This document shows positions 48,903 through 58,148 of a stretch of DNA of 64,000 nt, in pieces. How positions within the stretch are numbered: position 1 is the stretch's first letter; every line of letters starts with the position of its first letter. Under the pieces are notes generated by a model, which saw nothing but the letters and a program-made list of their open reading frames with translations, was not told where the DNA came from and did no database searches. This DNA is from Hazenella coriacea. Its GTDB lineage: Bacteria; Bacillota; Bacilli; Thermoactinomycetales; Thermoactinomycetaceae. Both the position numbers and the translations under genes were made by a program. Location: positions 1-64,000 of the forward strand of contig NZ_SMAG01000003.1 in the NCBI RefSeq assembly GCF_004341825.1, in the 5' to 3' direction.

Positions 48903-50819
48903 TTATTTGTCACCCAAATAGATTTGTATGTGTGATCCCTTTTTCACTCTTTGTCCAGGTTTTGGAATCTGATCGATGACTTTCTCCCCATCACCATACA
49001 CATCTAAAGAAAAATGAAACAGGCTTGTTTTAATTTTGTCAATATCTTGACCAAGAAGATTGGGAACTTCTACAATCGGTGTGGTTAATGGAGTATCTTC
49101 TGGCATGATTTGGTCTTTTCTTTTTTTCACTCCCATATAACGAAGACTGTCATCAATCATATTACCGACGATTGGTGCTGCAACTACACCCCCAAACTGA
49201 ATTCCTTTAGGATTATCTACAGCGATATAAACAACAATCTCAGGGTCATCTGCGGGAGCGAATCCGATAAATGACACGATATGATTATTAGTGAGATAAC
49301 GACCATTGGGACCCACTTTTTGTGCAGTTCCTGTTTTGCCGCCCACTCGATATCCATCGACAAACGCTCTTCTCCCCGTTCCCTTTGCAACCACACTTTC
49401 CAAAGCATAGCGGATCGTTTTTGACGTTTCTTCAGAAATCACTTGTCGCATAACTTTCGGTTCATTTTGCTCTACTATTTTTCCTGTTTCGGGATCTACC
49501 CACCCCTTAGCCAAATGGGGTTCCATCAACTTTCCACCATTGACCGCTGCTGAAACAGCTGTTACTTGTTGAATCGGAGTCACTGATACTCCTTGACCAA
49601 AAGACGTAGTGGCTAGTTCAACAGGACCCACTCGACTTTCCCGGAACATAATTCCTTTCGCTTCACCATTCAGATCAATCCCCGTCTTTTGACCAAACCC
49701 AAATTTTTTTATATAAGAAAATAATGTTTCTTTACCTAAACGCTGTCCTAAATTCACAAACCCTGGGTTACAGGAGTTTTCCACGACCTCTAGATAAGAT
49801 TGATGACCATGTCCTCCCCCTTTCCAACATCTTAATCGAGCACCGCCCACCATAATAAAGCCAGGGTCACTAAAACCTTCTTTTAAGTTCACCTTTTTCT
49901 CTTCCAAAGCTGCCGCAAGAGTGATGATTTTAAAAGTTGAGCCCGGTTCATATGTTTTCCAAATCGGTAGATTCCGGTTATAGATCATCGGATCTGTTGT
50001 CCGATATTGATCTGGGCGAAATGTTGGGCGACTACTCATCGCTAAAATCTCGCCTGTTTTGGGATTCATGGCGATCGATAATATATTTTCTGGCTGGTAT
50101 TGTTCCATCGCTTGGTCCAGTTCCCGTTCCATAATATTTTGAATGTTATGGTCAATCGTCAACATTAAATCGAGTCCATCACGTGGAGGGGTATAATGAT
50201 CTACACCGCCTGGCAATTTCTCTCCTTTGGCATTTGCACTAAATGACACAAAACCTTTCTTTCCTTTTAAACGTTGATCATAAACAAGTTCCAAGCCAGC
50301 CAAGCCTTGATTATCAATTCCTGTAAACCCCAATAAATGAGCCGCTAAAGTCCCATAAGGATAAAATCTTTTACTATCCTCTGTAATCGCTATTCCTGGG
50401 AGACGCAGACCCTGAATTTCTTTCGCTTTCTCTTCTGAAATCTTTCTTCCCCAAGGATTGATGCCCATGATCAGCTGACGCTTTGTAATGAGTTCATAAA
50501 TTTTCTCTTCAGGTGCTTGTAAGATTTTGGCCAGCTGTTTGGCGGTATGGGTTGGATCTTTCACTTGCGCCGGGATCGCAACAACAGAGGGGGAGCTAAT
50601 ATTATAAGCTAATTTTCTTCCATGTCGGTCTAGAATTTGACCTCGCTTTGCTTCAAAGGGGATGTCTCTCGTCCACAGGTCTTGTGCTTTTTTACTTAGC
50701 CAAATACCTTGTATCAACTGAACATAAGCAAGACGTCCTCCTAAAACACTCAGAATCAAAGTAGCCATAATAAACATAATAAAAAGTCTCTTACGGACTG
50801 TTGTATTCAAACCACGCAT
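48903..50819 (-). CDS. spoVD: Sporulation-type class B penicillin-binding protein SpoVD
   Basis: 638 residues: one transmembrane anchor (about 12-32), a PBP dimerisation domain, and a transpeptidase domain with SxxK (GSTFKIITL), SxN (ENSCNPGF) and KTGTAQK. It has one C-terminal PASTA repeat (about 580-638, PNLLGQDIDKIKTSLFHF). In B. subtilis SpoVD cross-links cortex peptidoglycan with SpoVE. ATG 50819 is supported by AAGGAGGG. The longer ORF has no ribosome site. Confidence 0.94.
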   Translation of the reverse strand: MRGLNTTVRKRLFIMFIMATLILSVLGGRLAYVQLIQGIWLSKKAQDLWTRDIPFEAKRGQILDRHGRKLAYNISSPSVVAIPAQVKDPTHTAKQLAKILQAPEEKIYELITKRQLIMGINPWGRKISEEKAKEIQGLRLPGIAITEDSKRFYPYGTLAAHLLGFTGIDNQGLAGLELVYDQRLKGKKGFVSFSANAKGEKLPGGVDHYTPPRDGLDLMLTIDHNIQNIMERELDQAMEQYQPENILSIAMNPKTGEILAMSSRPTFRPDQYRTTDPMIYNRNLPIWKTYEPGSTFKIITLAAALEEKKVNLKEGFSDPGFIMVGGARLRCWKGGGHGHQSYLEVVENSCNPGFVNLGQRLGKETLFSYIKKFGFGQKTGIDLNGEAKGIMFRESRVGPVELATTSFGQGVSVTPIQQVTAVSAAVNGGKLMEPHLAKGWVDPETGKIVEQNEPKVMRQVISEETSKTIRYALESVVAKGTGRRAFVDGYRVGGKTGTAQKVGPNGRYLTNNHIVSFIGFAPADDPEIVVYIAVDNPKGIQFGGVVAAPIVGNMIDDSLRYMGVKKRKDQIMPEDTPLTTPIVEVPNLLGQDIDKIKTSLFHFSLDVYGDGEKVIDQIPKPGQRVKKGSHIQIYLGDK

Positions 50820-50882
50820 CGAAGCTCCCTCCTTTCGAGGTTGTTTACAAGACAAGCCTATTCAACCTTAGGAGAAAATATG

Positions 50883-50909
50883 AAAAAAGATGCCCCATTT
50901 GGACATCTT
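50883..50909 (-). terminator. pbp2B terminator
   Basis: AAGATGTCC (50901-50909) pairs with GGGGCATCTT (50887-50896), with a small offset, and T6 follows on the minus strand, 9 bp after the pbpB stop. Confidence 0.8.
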
Positions 50910-50917
50910 GGCGTTTC

Positions 50918-52696
50918 CTATTTGATGGAATCGGCTGCTTCTTTATTTGGTTGAATCCCACGTAAAGGAAGGGTCATTTTTAAAATATCCCTGGCTACAG
51001 GTGCTGCAATCGATCCCCCTGATACATTTCCGTAAGTTGCGGAAGGTTCATCTAGAGCCACATAAACAACTAACTCAGGGTTCTCATATGGCGCAAAGCC
51101 TACAAATGATACTACATACTTATCTTTATGATACCCTTTTCCCTCTGGATCAGGCTTTTGTGCGGTTCCAGTTTTCCCTGCTACTTGAAAGCCAGGAACC
51201 TCTGCCTCTCGAGCAGTTCCATTTTTCACCACTCCACGTAATAATTTTCTCACTTGTTGAGCGGTGCTAGGCTGAACAATACGATGCCCTTTCGGCTTAA
51301 AACTTTGAATCACCTGATTTTGTTTGGAATCCCAAATTTCCTTCATCAAGTGAGGCTCATTCCATACCCCATCATTGGCAATCGCATTAATTGCAGCCAC
51401 TTGTTGAATGGGAGTGACAGAAATCCCCTGTCCAAATGCAGTAGATGCCAGCTCACTTGGATATAATCGACGATTAAAAAAATAGCCTCTTCCCTCAGCC
51501 GGCAAGTCAATCCCCGTTTTTTTTCCTAATCGTTCGTTCACATTACCGAATCCAAACTGATCCACATATGAGACTAATTTTTTTTCACCTAATTGTTGTC
51601 CAAGCTTAACGAAAGCCACGTTACTCGATAATTCAACCCCTTGACGGTATGTAATCGTTCCCCATCCATCCGTTTTCCAATCACGAATCGTACGATCTCC
51701 GACCTCAATACTTCCTGATTCAAATGTTGCTTCTGGTTTAAAAAGACCTTCTTCAATTCCTGCAGCTAGCGTAACGATTTTAAACGTGGAACCTGGTTCA
51801 AATTGACTCTCAATCGCTCGATTTCTAGCATTTTCATCATTGAGCGTTTCGGCATATTTATTAGGATCAAACACAGGCCGACTTGCCATCGCCAATATTT
51901 CTCCATTCTTCGGATCAGAGACGATCGCAATCGCCCCTTTGGCTTGGTATGTCTCCATTGCTTGATCTAGTTCACGCTCCACTTGGTTTTGAATTCGTGC
52001 ATCAATCGTGAGCACAAGATCTTTACCAGGTACTGCAGGACGGTTCTGATCTCCAAGCTCTTCAGAGATTTTGACTCCACTTTTCGAACTAATATATTTT
52101 GCATAGCCTTCTTGACCCCGTAACCACTGATTATAGGTTTTCTCCACTCCACCTACCGCTTGATCATCAGCATTCATGAAGCCAATAATATGGGCAGCTT
52201 CTGATCCATGGTACTGACGAGTTGTTGTAGAATACACATGAATACCTTGGATAATATCTTTTTTTTGTAGCTCTTGAATCTGGCGAACTACTTCTTCAGG
52301 ATATTTAAACTTTGCCCCATGACGAAACTCTATATCACGCTTCTGCTCGATCCTTTGTTCTAATTTTTTTTGGAGGATCGATTCGTCAATCTCTAAGATC
52401 GGCGCTAATACTCTTGCCGTCTTTTCAGGATCTTTGATCTTCGTATGATCAGCGATGAAGTAATAAGCGTCTGCTTCCCATGCGAATTCGTGCTTTTTTG
52501 AACGATCAAAGATGACACCCCGTTTGGGTCGGAGCATACTTTCTTTGACATAGATACTTTGTGCCTCAGTCAGATATTCATCCGATTGAACGGTCTGAAT
52601 CCAGAATAGACGAATGATAACAACACTAAAGGCAAGTGTAAAGACGAGTCCAATGAGAAGAGAACGCTCCTTACTCGTTCTCATAGACGAACCCAT
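50918..52696 (-). CDS. pbpB: Class B penicillin-binding protein 2B (FtsI-like septal transpeptidase)
   Basis: 592 residues. A single transmembrane helix (about 12-34) and a pedestal domain precede a transpeptidase domain with GSTFKIVTL, SSN (ELSSNVAFVKL) and KTGTAQKPDP. It ends soon after the transpeptidase and lacks the two C-terminal PASTA repeats of B. subtilis PBP2B (716 residues). Its position after ftsL identifies it as the division enzyme. Confidence 0.93.
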   Translation of the reverse strand: MGSSMRTSKERSLLIGLVFTLAFSVVIIRLFWIQTVQSDEYLTEAQSIYVKESMLRPKRGVIFDRSKKHEFAWEADAYYFIADHTKIKDPEKTARVLAPILEIDESILQKKLEQRIEQKRDIEFRHGAKFKYPEEVVRQIQELQKKDIIQGIHVYSTTTRQYHGSEAAHIIGFMNADDQAVGGVEKTYNQWLRGQEGYAKYISSKSGVKISEELGDQNRPAVPGKDLVLTIDARIQNQVERELDQAMETYQAKGAIAIVSDPKNGEILAMASRPVFDPNKYAETLNDENARNRAIESQFEPGSTFKIVTLAAGIEEGLFKPEATFESGSIEVGDRTIRDWKTDGWGTITYRQGVELSSNVAFVKLGQQLGEKKLVSYVDQFGFGNVNERLGKKTGIDLPAEGRGYFFNRRLYPSELASTAFGQGISVTPIQQVAAINAIANDGVWNEPHLMKEIWDSKQNQVIQSFKPKGHRIVQPSTAQQVRKLLRGVVKNGTAREAEVPGFQVAGKTGTAQKPDPEGKGYHKDKYVVSFVGFAPYENPELVVYVALDEPSATYGNVSGGSIAAPVARDILKMTLPLRGIQPNKEAADSIK

Positions 52697-52921
52697 GAAT
52701 CAGCCTCTCTCCACTAAATTCTTTATTTATCTCTAAATGAGCATTTTAGTTTACATATGGATCCAAATCGTCGGGTCGTGTTTCTCTGTCTCACTCTCAT
52801 AGCAAGTTCGCAAAAGTCGTTCGTCAGAGAAACATCTCCCATCCTAGGTTCATTGGATCAAGCCACTTGATTTCCAATTCATTCAATTGTCTTTGCTCAA
52901 GTCGAGGTATATACAAAATAT
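52697..52921 (-). other. ftsL-pbpB spacer with inverted repeat
   Basis: 225 bp without an ORF. It contains a perfect 10-bp inverted repeat, TGTTTCTCTG (52779-52788) and CAGAGAAACA (52825-52834), with a 36-nt loop and no T run. It could be an mRNA-stabilising or processing structure. Confidence 0.5.
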
Positions 52922-53284
52922 TTAAGGTCCAATGGAAGGTAATACTTGAGGTGTTGTTAATTCAAGTCCTTTACTTTCTGCAAACTTCCGAATCCGCTCC
53001 ACGCTCTCCATTTTCTTCTTTTCCGTTTCAAGTTGAAGGTTGACCTTTTTGGTCTGATCTATTTTCTTGTCTACTTGACTCATTGCAATATTTAACTCTG
53101 TGACCTTTGCGTACTGAGAAATCACAGCCACTGCCAGTGTTACACATACAATAACACTAAACAGATAGACCAACTTCTCCCCCACTGGAACTCCTTTGAG
53201 TAAAACACGCTTTCTTTTTTTAGTTTCAACCGTGGAGGATGGATTTAAGGGTCTAGCAACTGTGCTATTCCAATTTTGCCTCAT
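52922..53284 (-). CDS. ftsL: Cell division protein FtsL
   Basis: 120 residues: a basic cytoplasmic segment, one transmembrane helix (about 33-55, YLFSVIVCVTLAVAVIS) and an extracellular coiled coil (about 65-110) ending in SKGLELTTP. It partners DivIB and DivIC and activates septal synthesis. AGGAGG precedes ATG by 7 nt. Identification rests on topology and position. Confidence 0.92.
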   Translation of the reverse strand: MRQNWNSTVARPLNPSSTVETKKRKRVLLKGVPVGEKLVYLFSVIVCVTLAVAVISQYAKVTELNIAMSQVDKKIDQTKKVNLQLETEKKKMESVERIRKFAESKGLELTTPQVLPSIGP

Positions 53285-53473
53285 CGTGAATCCTCCTTAC
53301 GCTACCCACTTCTTTTAACTTTTTTGTTTGTTTTTTTATCTCTTTCTAAAGCGTCGATTCGATGGCAATTACCAATCCTCTAGTCCCAAGATTCAATTTT
53401 CACTCGCCCTCTAAGCGAAAGATCGACTCCCTAACCATTAGTTAATCGACACTGTTGAGTTTCTTTTATATAT

Positions 53474-54406
53474 CTATATCTTTTCAGCGACCCTCAATTT
53501 AGCTGACCTAGCTCGTTGATTTCTCTCTATCTCATCCTCTGTCGGGATGATCGGTTTTTTGGTAATGATTCTCATAATAGGCATTTGATGACATGTACAT
53601 ACCGGAAAACTAGGTGGACAAATACATCCACGTGCCTGTTCTTGAAAAAACTTTTTACATATACGGTCTTCTAACGAATGGAAAGTGATCACACTGATGC
53701 GTCCTTCAGGCTTCAAGATCGAAACGGATTGTTCCAATGCTTGACGGAATGCATTTAATTCATCATTAACTGCAATTCGAATCGCCTGAAACGTTCGACG
53801 TGCGGGATGAGGTCCCGTTCGTCTAGCTGGAGCCGGAATCGCTTTCTTGATTATTTCTACCAGTTGTAGCGTAGATGTAATAGGTTCTTTCGTTCTTTGC
53901 TGGATGATTTCTCTGGCGATTCTACGGGAAAACTTCTCTTCCCCATATTCAAACAGGATTCGTGCTATTTCTTCTTCCGTCCACTCATTCACTACATGAT
54001 AAGCACTGAATTCCTGGTCTATATCCATTCTCATGTCTAATGGAGCCTCTTGATGATAGCTAAAACCTCTTTCTCCCAAATCTAGCTGAGGAGAAGAAAC
54101 TCCTAAATCAAACAAAATTCCATCCACTTTGTTAATCTCGAGTTGATCAACAGCTTGTTGGATATGACGAAAATTGGTTCTTACTAAGTAGACTTGACAT
54201 GAAACTCTCTGTAATTTTTCCTTGGCATGTTCGAGGGCATAAGAATCTTGATCTAACCCAATCAAGATTCCATTCGAGTTCAACTGCTTTGCGATGAGTT
54301 GGGAATGGCCTGCCCCTCCAAGAGTACAATCTACATAAATCCCATCAGGTCGAATATCAAGTCCATTTACAGCTTCTGTCTTTAGTACGGTTTCGTGGAT
54401 AAACAC
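53474..54406 (-). CDS. rsmH: 16S rRNA (cytosine-1402-N4)-methyltransferase RsmH
   Basis: 310 residues. The SAM-binding motif is DCTLGGAGHSQLI (about 26-38), with LGVSSPQLDLGERGFSY and FHSLEDRICKKFF, all typical of MraW/RsmH. I chose GTG at 54406 (MFIHETVL), which aligns with the family N-terminus MFxHxTVLL and lies 9 nt after AAAGG. The ATG nine bases upstream directly abuts that ribosome site and is unlikely. Confidence 0.96.
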   Translation of the reverse strand: MFIHETVLKTEAVNGLDIRPDGIYVDCTLGGAGHSQLIAKQLNSNGILIGLDQDSYALEHAKEKLQRVSCQVYLVRTNFRHIQQAVDQLEINKVDGILFDLGVSSPQLDLGERGFSYHQEAPLDMRMDIDQEFSAYHVVNEWTEEEIARILFEYGEEKFSRRIAREIIQQRTKEPITSTLQLVEIIKKAIPAPARRTGPHPARRTFQAIRIAVNDELNAFRQALEQSVSILKPEGRISVITFHSLEDRICKKFFQEQARGCICPPSFPVCTCHQMPIMRIITKKPIIPTEDEIERNQRARSAKLRVAEKI

Positions 54407-54422
54407 TGTCTTCATCCTTTGT

Positions 54423-54854
54423 CTATAAATCCAAATCTACAATACTTTCCGCAATCTCGTTAAACGAATCCTCTGAGCTAGCATAATAATCGTCCCAACG
54501 ATCTTTACACCAGATCTCGATTCGAGTGGAGACACCAATGATGACGCAATCCTTTTTCAACTGAGCGTAGTCACGTAAGTTAGCTGGTAATAAGATTCTT
54601 CCTTGCTTATCCAGATCCACTTCACATGCTCCTGAGAAAAAGAACCGTGTAAACTTACGGGCATCTGCTTTGGTGAATGGGAGTGTTTTTAGTTTCTGCT
54701 CTAATTGTGTCCACTCTGAGCAAGGGTATGCAAAAAGGCAGTGATCCAGTCCACGGGTGATGATGAATGAATGACCCAGGCTTTCTCTAAATTTCACTGG
54801 GACAATGAGCCGACCTTTATCGTCTACCGTGTGACGATATTCACCCATAAACAT
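54423..54854 (-). CDS. mraZ: Transcriptional regulator MraZ
   Basis: 143 residues, exactly the B. subtilis length, with two SpoVT/AbrB-like swapped hairpins ([22 protein letters not shown] and [20 protein letters not shown]). MraZ forms a ring and represses its own operon. ATG 54854 gives the conserved MFMGEY start. The longer frame runs back over the operator. This is the first gene of the dcw cluster. Confidence 0.97.
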   Translation of the reverse strand: MFMGEYRHTVDDKGRLIVPVKFRESLGHSFIITRGLDHCLFAYPCSEWTQLEQKLKTLPFTKADARKFTRFFFSGACEVDLDKQGRILLPANLRDYAQLKKDCVIIGVSTRIEIWCKDRWDDYYASSEDSFNEIAESIVDLDL

Positions 54855-54873
54855 ACCACTTCGCCCCCCTTGG

Positions 54874-54927
54874 CTCCCCCTTCCTTCCCACTTCCCTCCA
54901 CTTTCCACCACATTGTAAATTATACCA
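54874..54927 (-). promoter_or_regulatory. mraZ promoter and MraZ-binding repeats
   Basis: The minus strand has an extended -10, TGGTATAAT (54919-54927). Just downstream are direct repeats spaced by 10 bp: TGGTG, TGGAG, TGGGA and GGGGG with 5-bp gaps (54874-54910). MraZ boxes are TGGGN repeats with 5-bp spacers, so this is a probable autoregulatory operator between promoter and start codon. Confidence 0.75.
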
Positions 54928-54940
54928 CATGGGTATTAAA

Positions 54941-54967
54941 AAATCCTGCACATGGAGTGCAGGATTT
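54941..54967. terminator. ahcY terminator
   Basis: A perfect 11-bp stem AAATCCTGCAC (54941-54951)/GTGCAGGATTT (54957-54967) with a 5-nt loop and T-rich flank on the minus strand separates ahcY from the mraZ promoter. Confidence 0.9.
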
Positions 54968-54997
54968 AACACTTATAAATGAATATTTTGCCATATA

Positions 54998-56257
54998 TTA
55001 CAATTGCCAACTAGCTAAATATCTCTTTTGTTCCTCAGTAAATTCATCCACCACAATCCCATTGGACTCCAAGAAATAACGAGCCACTTGTTCATCCAAT
55101 TGATAAGGAACTTCAATCACACGAGCTCCAATTTCTTGATAATTATCATGAACAAACAGTAAACATAACGCTTGTAAAGCAAAAGTCATATCCATAATTT
55201 CAGCCGGATGACCATCTCCAGCAGCCAGATTGACCAAGCGTCCTTCAGCCAGCAAATAGATCTTGCGACCATCTTCTAATGTGTATTGTTCAATATCTTT
55301 TCGTACGGTTTGTTTATGAACGGATAACTCCTCTAAAGTCTCGATATCGATTTCAACATTAAAGTGACCTGCATTTGCTAAAATAGCTCCATCTTTCATA
55401 TGAGCAAAATGCTCACGATTGATGACACCTTTATTTCCAGTCACTGTAACAAAGAAATCACCATATTTTGATGCTTCTTCAGTCGGCATCACAGTAAAAC
55501 CATCCATATGAGCTTCTGTCGCTTTAATCGCATCCACTTCTGTCACGATCACTCTCGCTCCTAAGCCTTTCGCCCGCATAGCAACACCGCGACCACACCA
55601 TCCATATCCGATCACCACCACTGTTTTCCCTGCAACAACCAAATTTGTCGTACGATTAATTCCATCCCATACTGATTGTCCAGTACCATATCGGTTGTCA
55701 AATAAGAACTTAGAGTACGCATCATTAACTGCTACCATCGGGAACCGCAATTCACCTGATTTTTGCAATGCACGTAAGCGTAAAATTCCAGTTGTCGTTT
55801 CTTCACATCCACCTTTTACATTTGCCATGAGATCAGGACGCTCAGAGTGAAGAATACTAATTAAATCCCCGCCATCATCAATAATTAGATCAGGCATTGT
55901 TTCAAGTGCTTGGATGAGGTGGTATTTATATTCTTCTGGTGAAGGATTGTACTTTGCAAATACAGTTACACCTGAACTTGCCAACGCAGCACAGACATCA
56001 TCTTGAGTAGACAATGGATTACTTCCTGTAATCGTTACCTCCGCACCTGCATCACGTATTAATTCAGCCAAACATGCTGTTTTTGCTTCTAAGTGAAGAG
56101 AAATCACTACTTTTTGTCCAAGCAAAGGTTTTTCAGTAGAAAGTCTTTCTCGCAAACGTCTTAACACAGGCATATGATCCCATGCCCAATCCATTTTCAG
56201 TCTTCCTTGTGGTGCCAAGTTGATATCTTTAATGATACTTCTTTCGATTGAGTTCAT
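54998..56257 (-). CDS. ahcY: S-adenosylhomocysteine hydrolase (archaeal-like type)
   Basis: Reversibly splits SAH to homocysteine and adenosine with bound NAD+. The 419 residues include SLHLEAKTACLAELIRDAGAEV, SNPLSTQDDV, the NAD Rossmann GYGWCGRGVAMRAKGLGARVIVTE (about 216-240) and the C-terminal LAAGDGHPAEIMDMTFALQ. It resembles the shorter archaeal/thermophile form. B. subtilis uses the Pfs/LuxS route instead. ATG 56257 follows GAGGGGG. A TATAAT lies at 56382-56387 upstream on the minus strand. Confidence 0.94.
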   Translation of the reverse strand: MNSIERSIIKDINLAPQGRLKMDWAWDHMPVLRRLRERLSTEKPLLGQKVVISLHLEAKTACLAELIRDAGAEVTITGSNPLSTQDDVCAALASSGVTVFAKYNPSPEEYKYHLIQALETMPDLIIDDGGDLISILHSERPDLMANVKGGCEETTTGILRLRALQKSGELRFPMVAVNDAYSKFLFDNRYGTGQSVWDGINRTTNLVVAGKTVVVIGYGWCGRGVAMRAKGLGARVIVTEVDAIKATEAHMDGFTVMPTEEASKYGDFFVTVTGNKGVINREHFAHMKDGAILANAGHFNVEIDIETLEELSVHKQTVRKDIEQYTLEDGRKIYLLAEGRLVNLAAGDGHPAEIMDMTFALQALCLLFVHDNYQEIGARVIEVPYQLDEQVARYFLESNGIVVDEFTEEQKRYLASWQL

Positions 56258-56416
56258 TAACAAATCCCCCTCATTCATTTCAAATTCTAAGTATCTCTCA
56301 CTACCCATTCATCAATCCATACAAAAATCCCTTATTTGATCCTAACTCCAATCCACAGATTTTCATCTGTCTACTGTGGTTATTATACCCATATCACACC
56401 CAATGGGAATAGCTGA

Positions 56417-58057
56417 TCAAAAGATAATGCAATAATGTTTATGCTCTTGATCTTCTTGAATCAGTGGGGTATTTAACATCAGCTCAATCCAATCTAAACC
56501 GTATTGATTCCAAATTTGGATCAAATTATATACACGTTCTTGGGGTTGATCATTAGGAAAACATGTAAGCGCAATCTCTTCCCAATGTCTTAAGGTCGTT
56601 TGATATTTCAATTCAATCGCTTTTTGAGCAAACAAATGCAAATATTGAATCTGTTCTTCAATTTTTTGCATATTTTTCACACCTATATCACGAAGATTCA
56701 TCCCAATTTCTTGATCTAAAGTTTGAATCAGTGGTTGGTGAACTTCACTGATTTTTTGCTTTACTTCCGCAAACAGAGCATCCAGATCTAAATTGTGCTG
56801 TTGTTGTAACCACTGTTCTTTTTTCTCAGTCAACTGAGTGAACAAATCACTCCAAGATAATGAAAACTCTTGCATTCGCTTTTCGAGTCGCCGATCCATA
56901 AAAGTAAACTGTAACCGTGGGTAAAGGATTGGCATTTGAAGTCCCATGGTCTCAAAAGTTTCTTTTAGCAATCCCCAGTAAGCGATTTCACCCGGTCCAC
57001 CGACAAAAGCTAGAGTTGGAAAAAGATACTCTTGCATCAAAGGACGAGTAAGCACATTATTGCTAAATCGCTCTGGCTCTTCCTCAACTAGATTGATCAG
57101 CTCCTGTGTAGTAAATTGAGCTTCTCCTTCACGAGTCATCCATCGATCTGCTTCTTTAAAAAGAGGGAGACGTTTATGATCAATCTCAATGAAAAGATGT
57201 GCTTGATTTGGTTTTAAGTCAACAGGTTCTGCATATCCCCACTTTTTAAATAGCTTGGAAGCTTCCCTAACTTTTTGTTGAATCGATTCCATGTTGATAA
57301 TCATCTGTTTAAAAAAAGGAGCCTCAATCCTTCTTAACTGAGGATCACCTGAATCAATCACTAAAAGACCCCATTCGGCAAAAAGATCACTGATCCACGT
57401 AGCAAAATAATCACTCCAAGTGGTCGGTTTCGTTATCAATTGTTTACTACGGAGAAGCCACTCTTTTTTATACTCACGATCTGGCAACAAAGTGGCTAGC
57501 TCATCCAACCAAGCATGAAGCGATTCAGGCTCCAACACCAATCGTGATACAGACCACTTCTCAGGATATGACTCCTTATAACGTACTTTCCGGGGTTGAT
57601 CTTGTTCATCTTGAATCCATACATGATCAACCTCATCGTAGTCATGATCTTCGCCTGCAATCCAGAATACTGGGATCACAGGTCGACCTAACCTTTGTTC
57701 CTCTCTTTGAGCTAACTGGATAATAGTCACTGCCTTATGAATAGTATAAAGGGGCCCCGTCAGTATACCTGCTTGCTGTCCACCAATGACTACTAGACTA
57801 TCTAGTTGATTCAATCTCTCTAACTGTTTTTCAATCGCTTGAGGTATGGAGGAAAGGTCATAATAAGACTTCATCAACTCAACAAGTGACTCTCGTGAAG
57901 CACTCCATCTATTTTGTACAAGCACCTCAGATCGTTGTACAAAACTTTGTCCATCCCAAGGATCATATGGATAAAGGAATGAAACAGGTTCACGAAATGT
58001 GTAATACTCCCTTGCAAAAGGGGATAACTGGAGACAAGATACTTCTTCTATTTTCAT
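56417..58057 (-). CDS. bshC: Bacillithiol biosynthesis cysteine-adding enzyme BshC
   Basis: 546 residues, the typical BshC length. It has a Rossmann-like core with IGGQQAGILTGPLYTIHKAVTII (about 92-114) and PVFWIAGEDHDYDEVDHVW. A connecting region follows, then a long C-terminal coiled coil (about 385-480) that mediates dimerisation. It joins cysteine to GlcN-malate to finish bacillithiol. B. subtilis has the same neighbours (ylbQ/panE, yllA/bshC, mraZ). Here ahcY intervenes before mraZ. Confidence 0.94.
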   Translation of the reverse strand: MKIEEVSCLQLSPFAREYYTFREPVSFLYPYDPWDGQSFVQRSEVLVQNRWSASRESLVELMKSYYDLSSIPQAIEKQLERLNQLDSLVVIGGQQAGILTGPLYTIHKAVTIIQLAQREEQRLGRPVIPVFWIAGEDHDYDEVDHVWIQDEQDQPRKVRYKESYPEKWSVSRLVLEPESLHAWLDELATLLPDREYKKEWLLRSKQLITKPTTWSDYFATWISDLFAEWGLLVIDSGDPQLRRIEAPFFKQMIINMESIQQKVREASKLFKKWGYAEPVDLKPNQAHLFIEIDHKRLPLFKEADRWMTREGEAQFTTQELINLVEEEPERFSNNVLTRPLMQEYLFPTLAFVGGPGEIAYWGLLKETFETMGLQMPILYPRLQFTFMDRRLEKRMQEFSLSWSDLFTQLTEKKEQWLQQQHNLDLDALFAEVKQKISEVHQPLIQTLDQEIGMNLRDIGVKNMQKIEEQIQYLHLFAQKAIELKYQTTLRHWEEIALTCFPNDQPQERVYNLIQIWNQYGLDWIELMLNTPLIQEDQEHKHYCIIF

Positions 58058-58148
58058 CTAAAGCGTAAGCTCCTTCGCTGATCATCAAGCTTCTTATGTT
58101 TTTCAACAATGACCATCTACTTCCCTTGTTATAACGCCATCCACTTAC

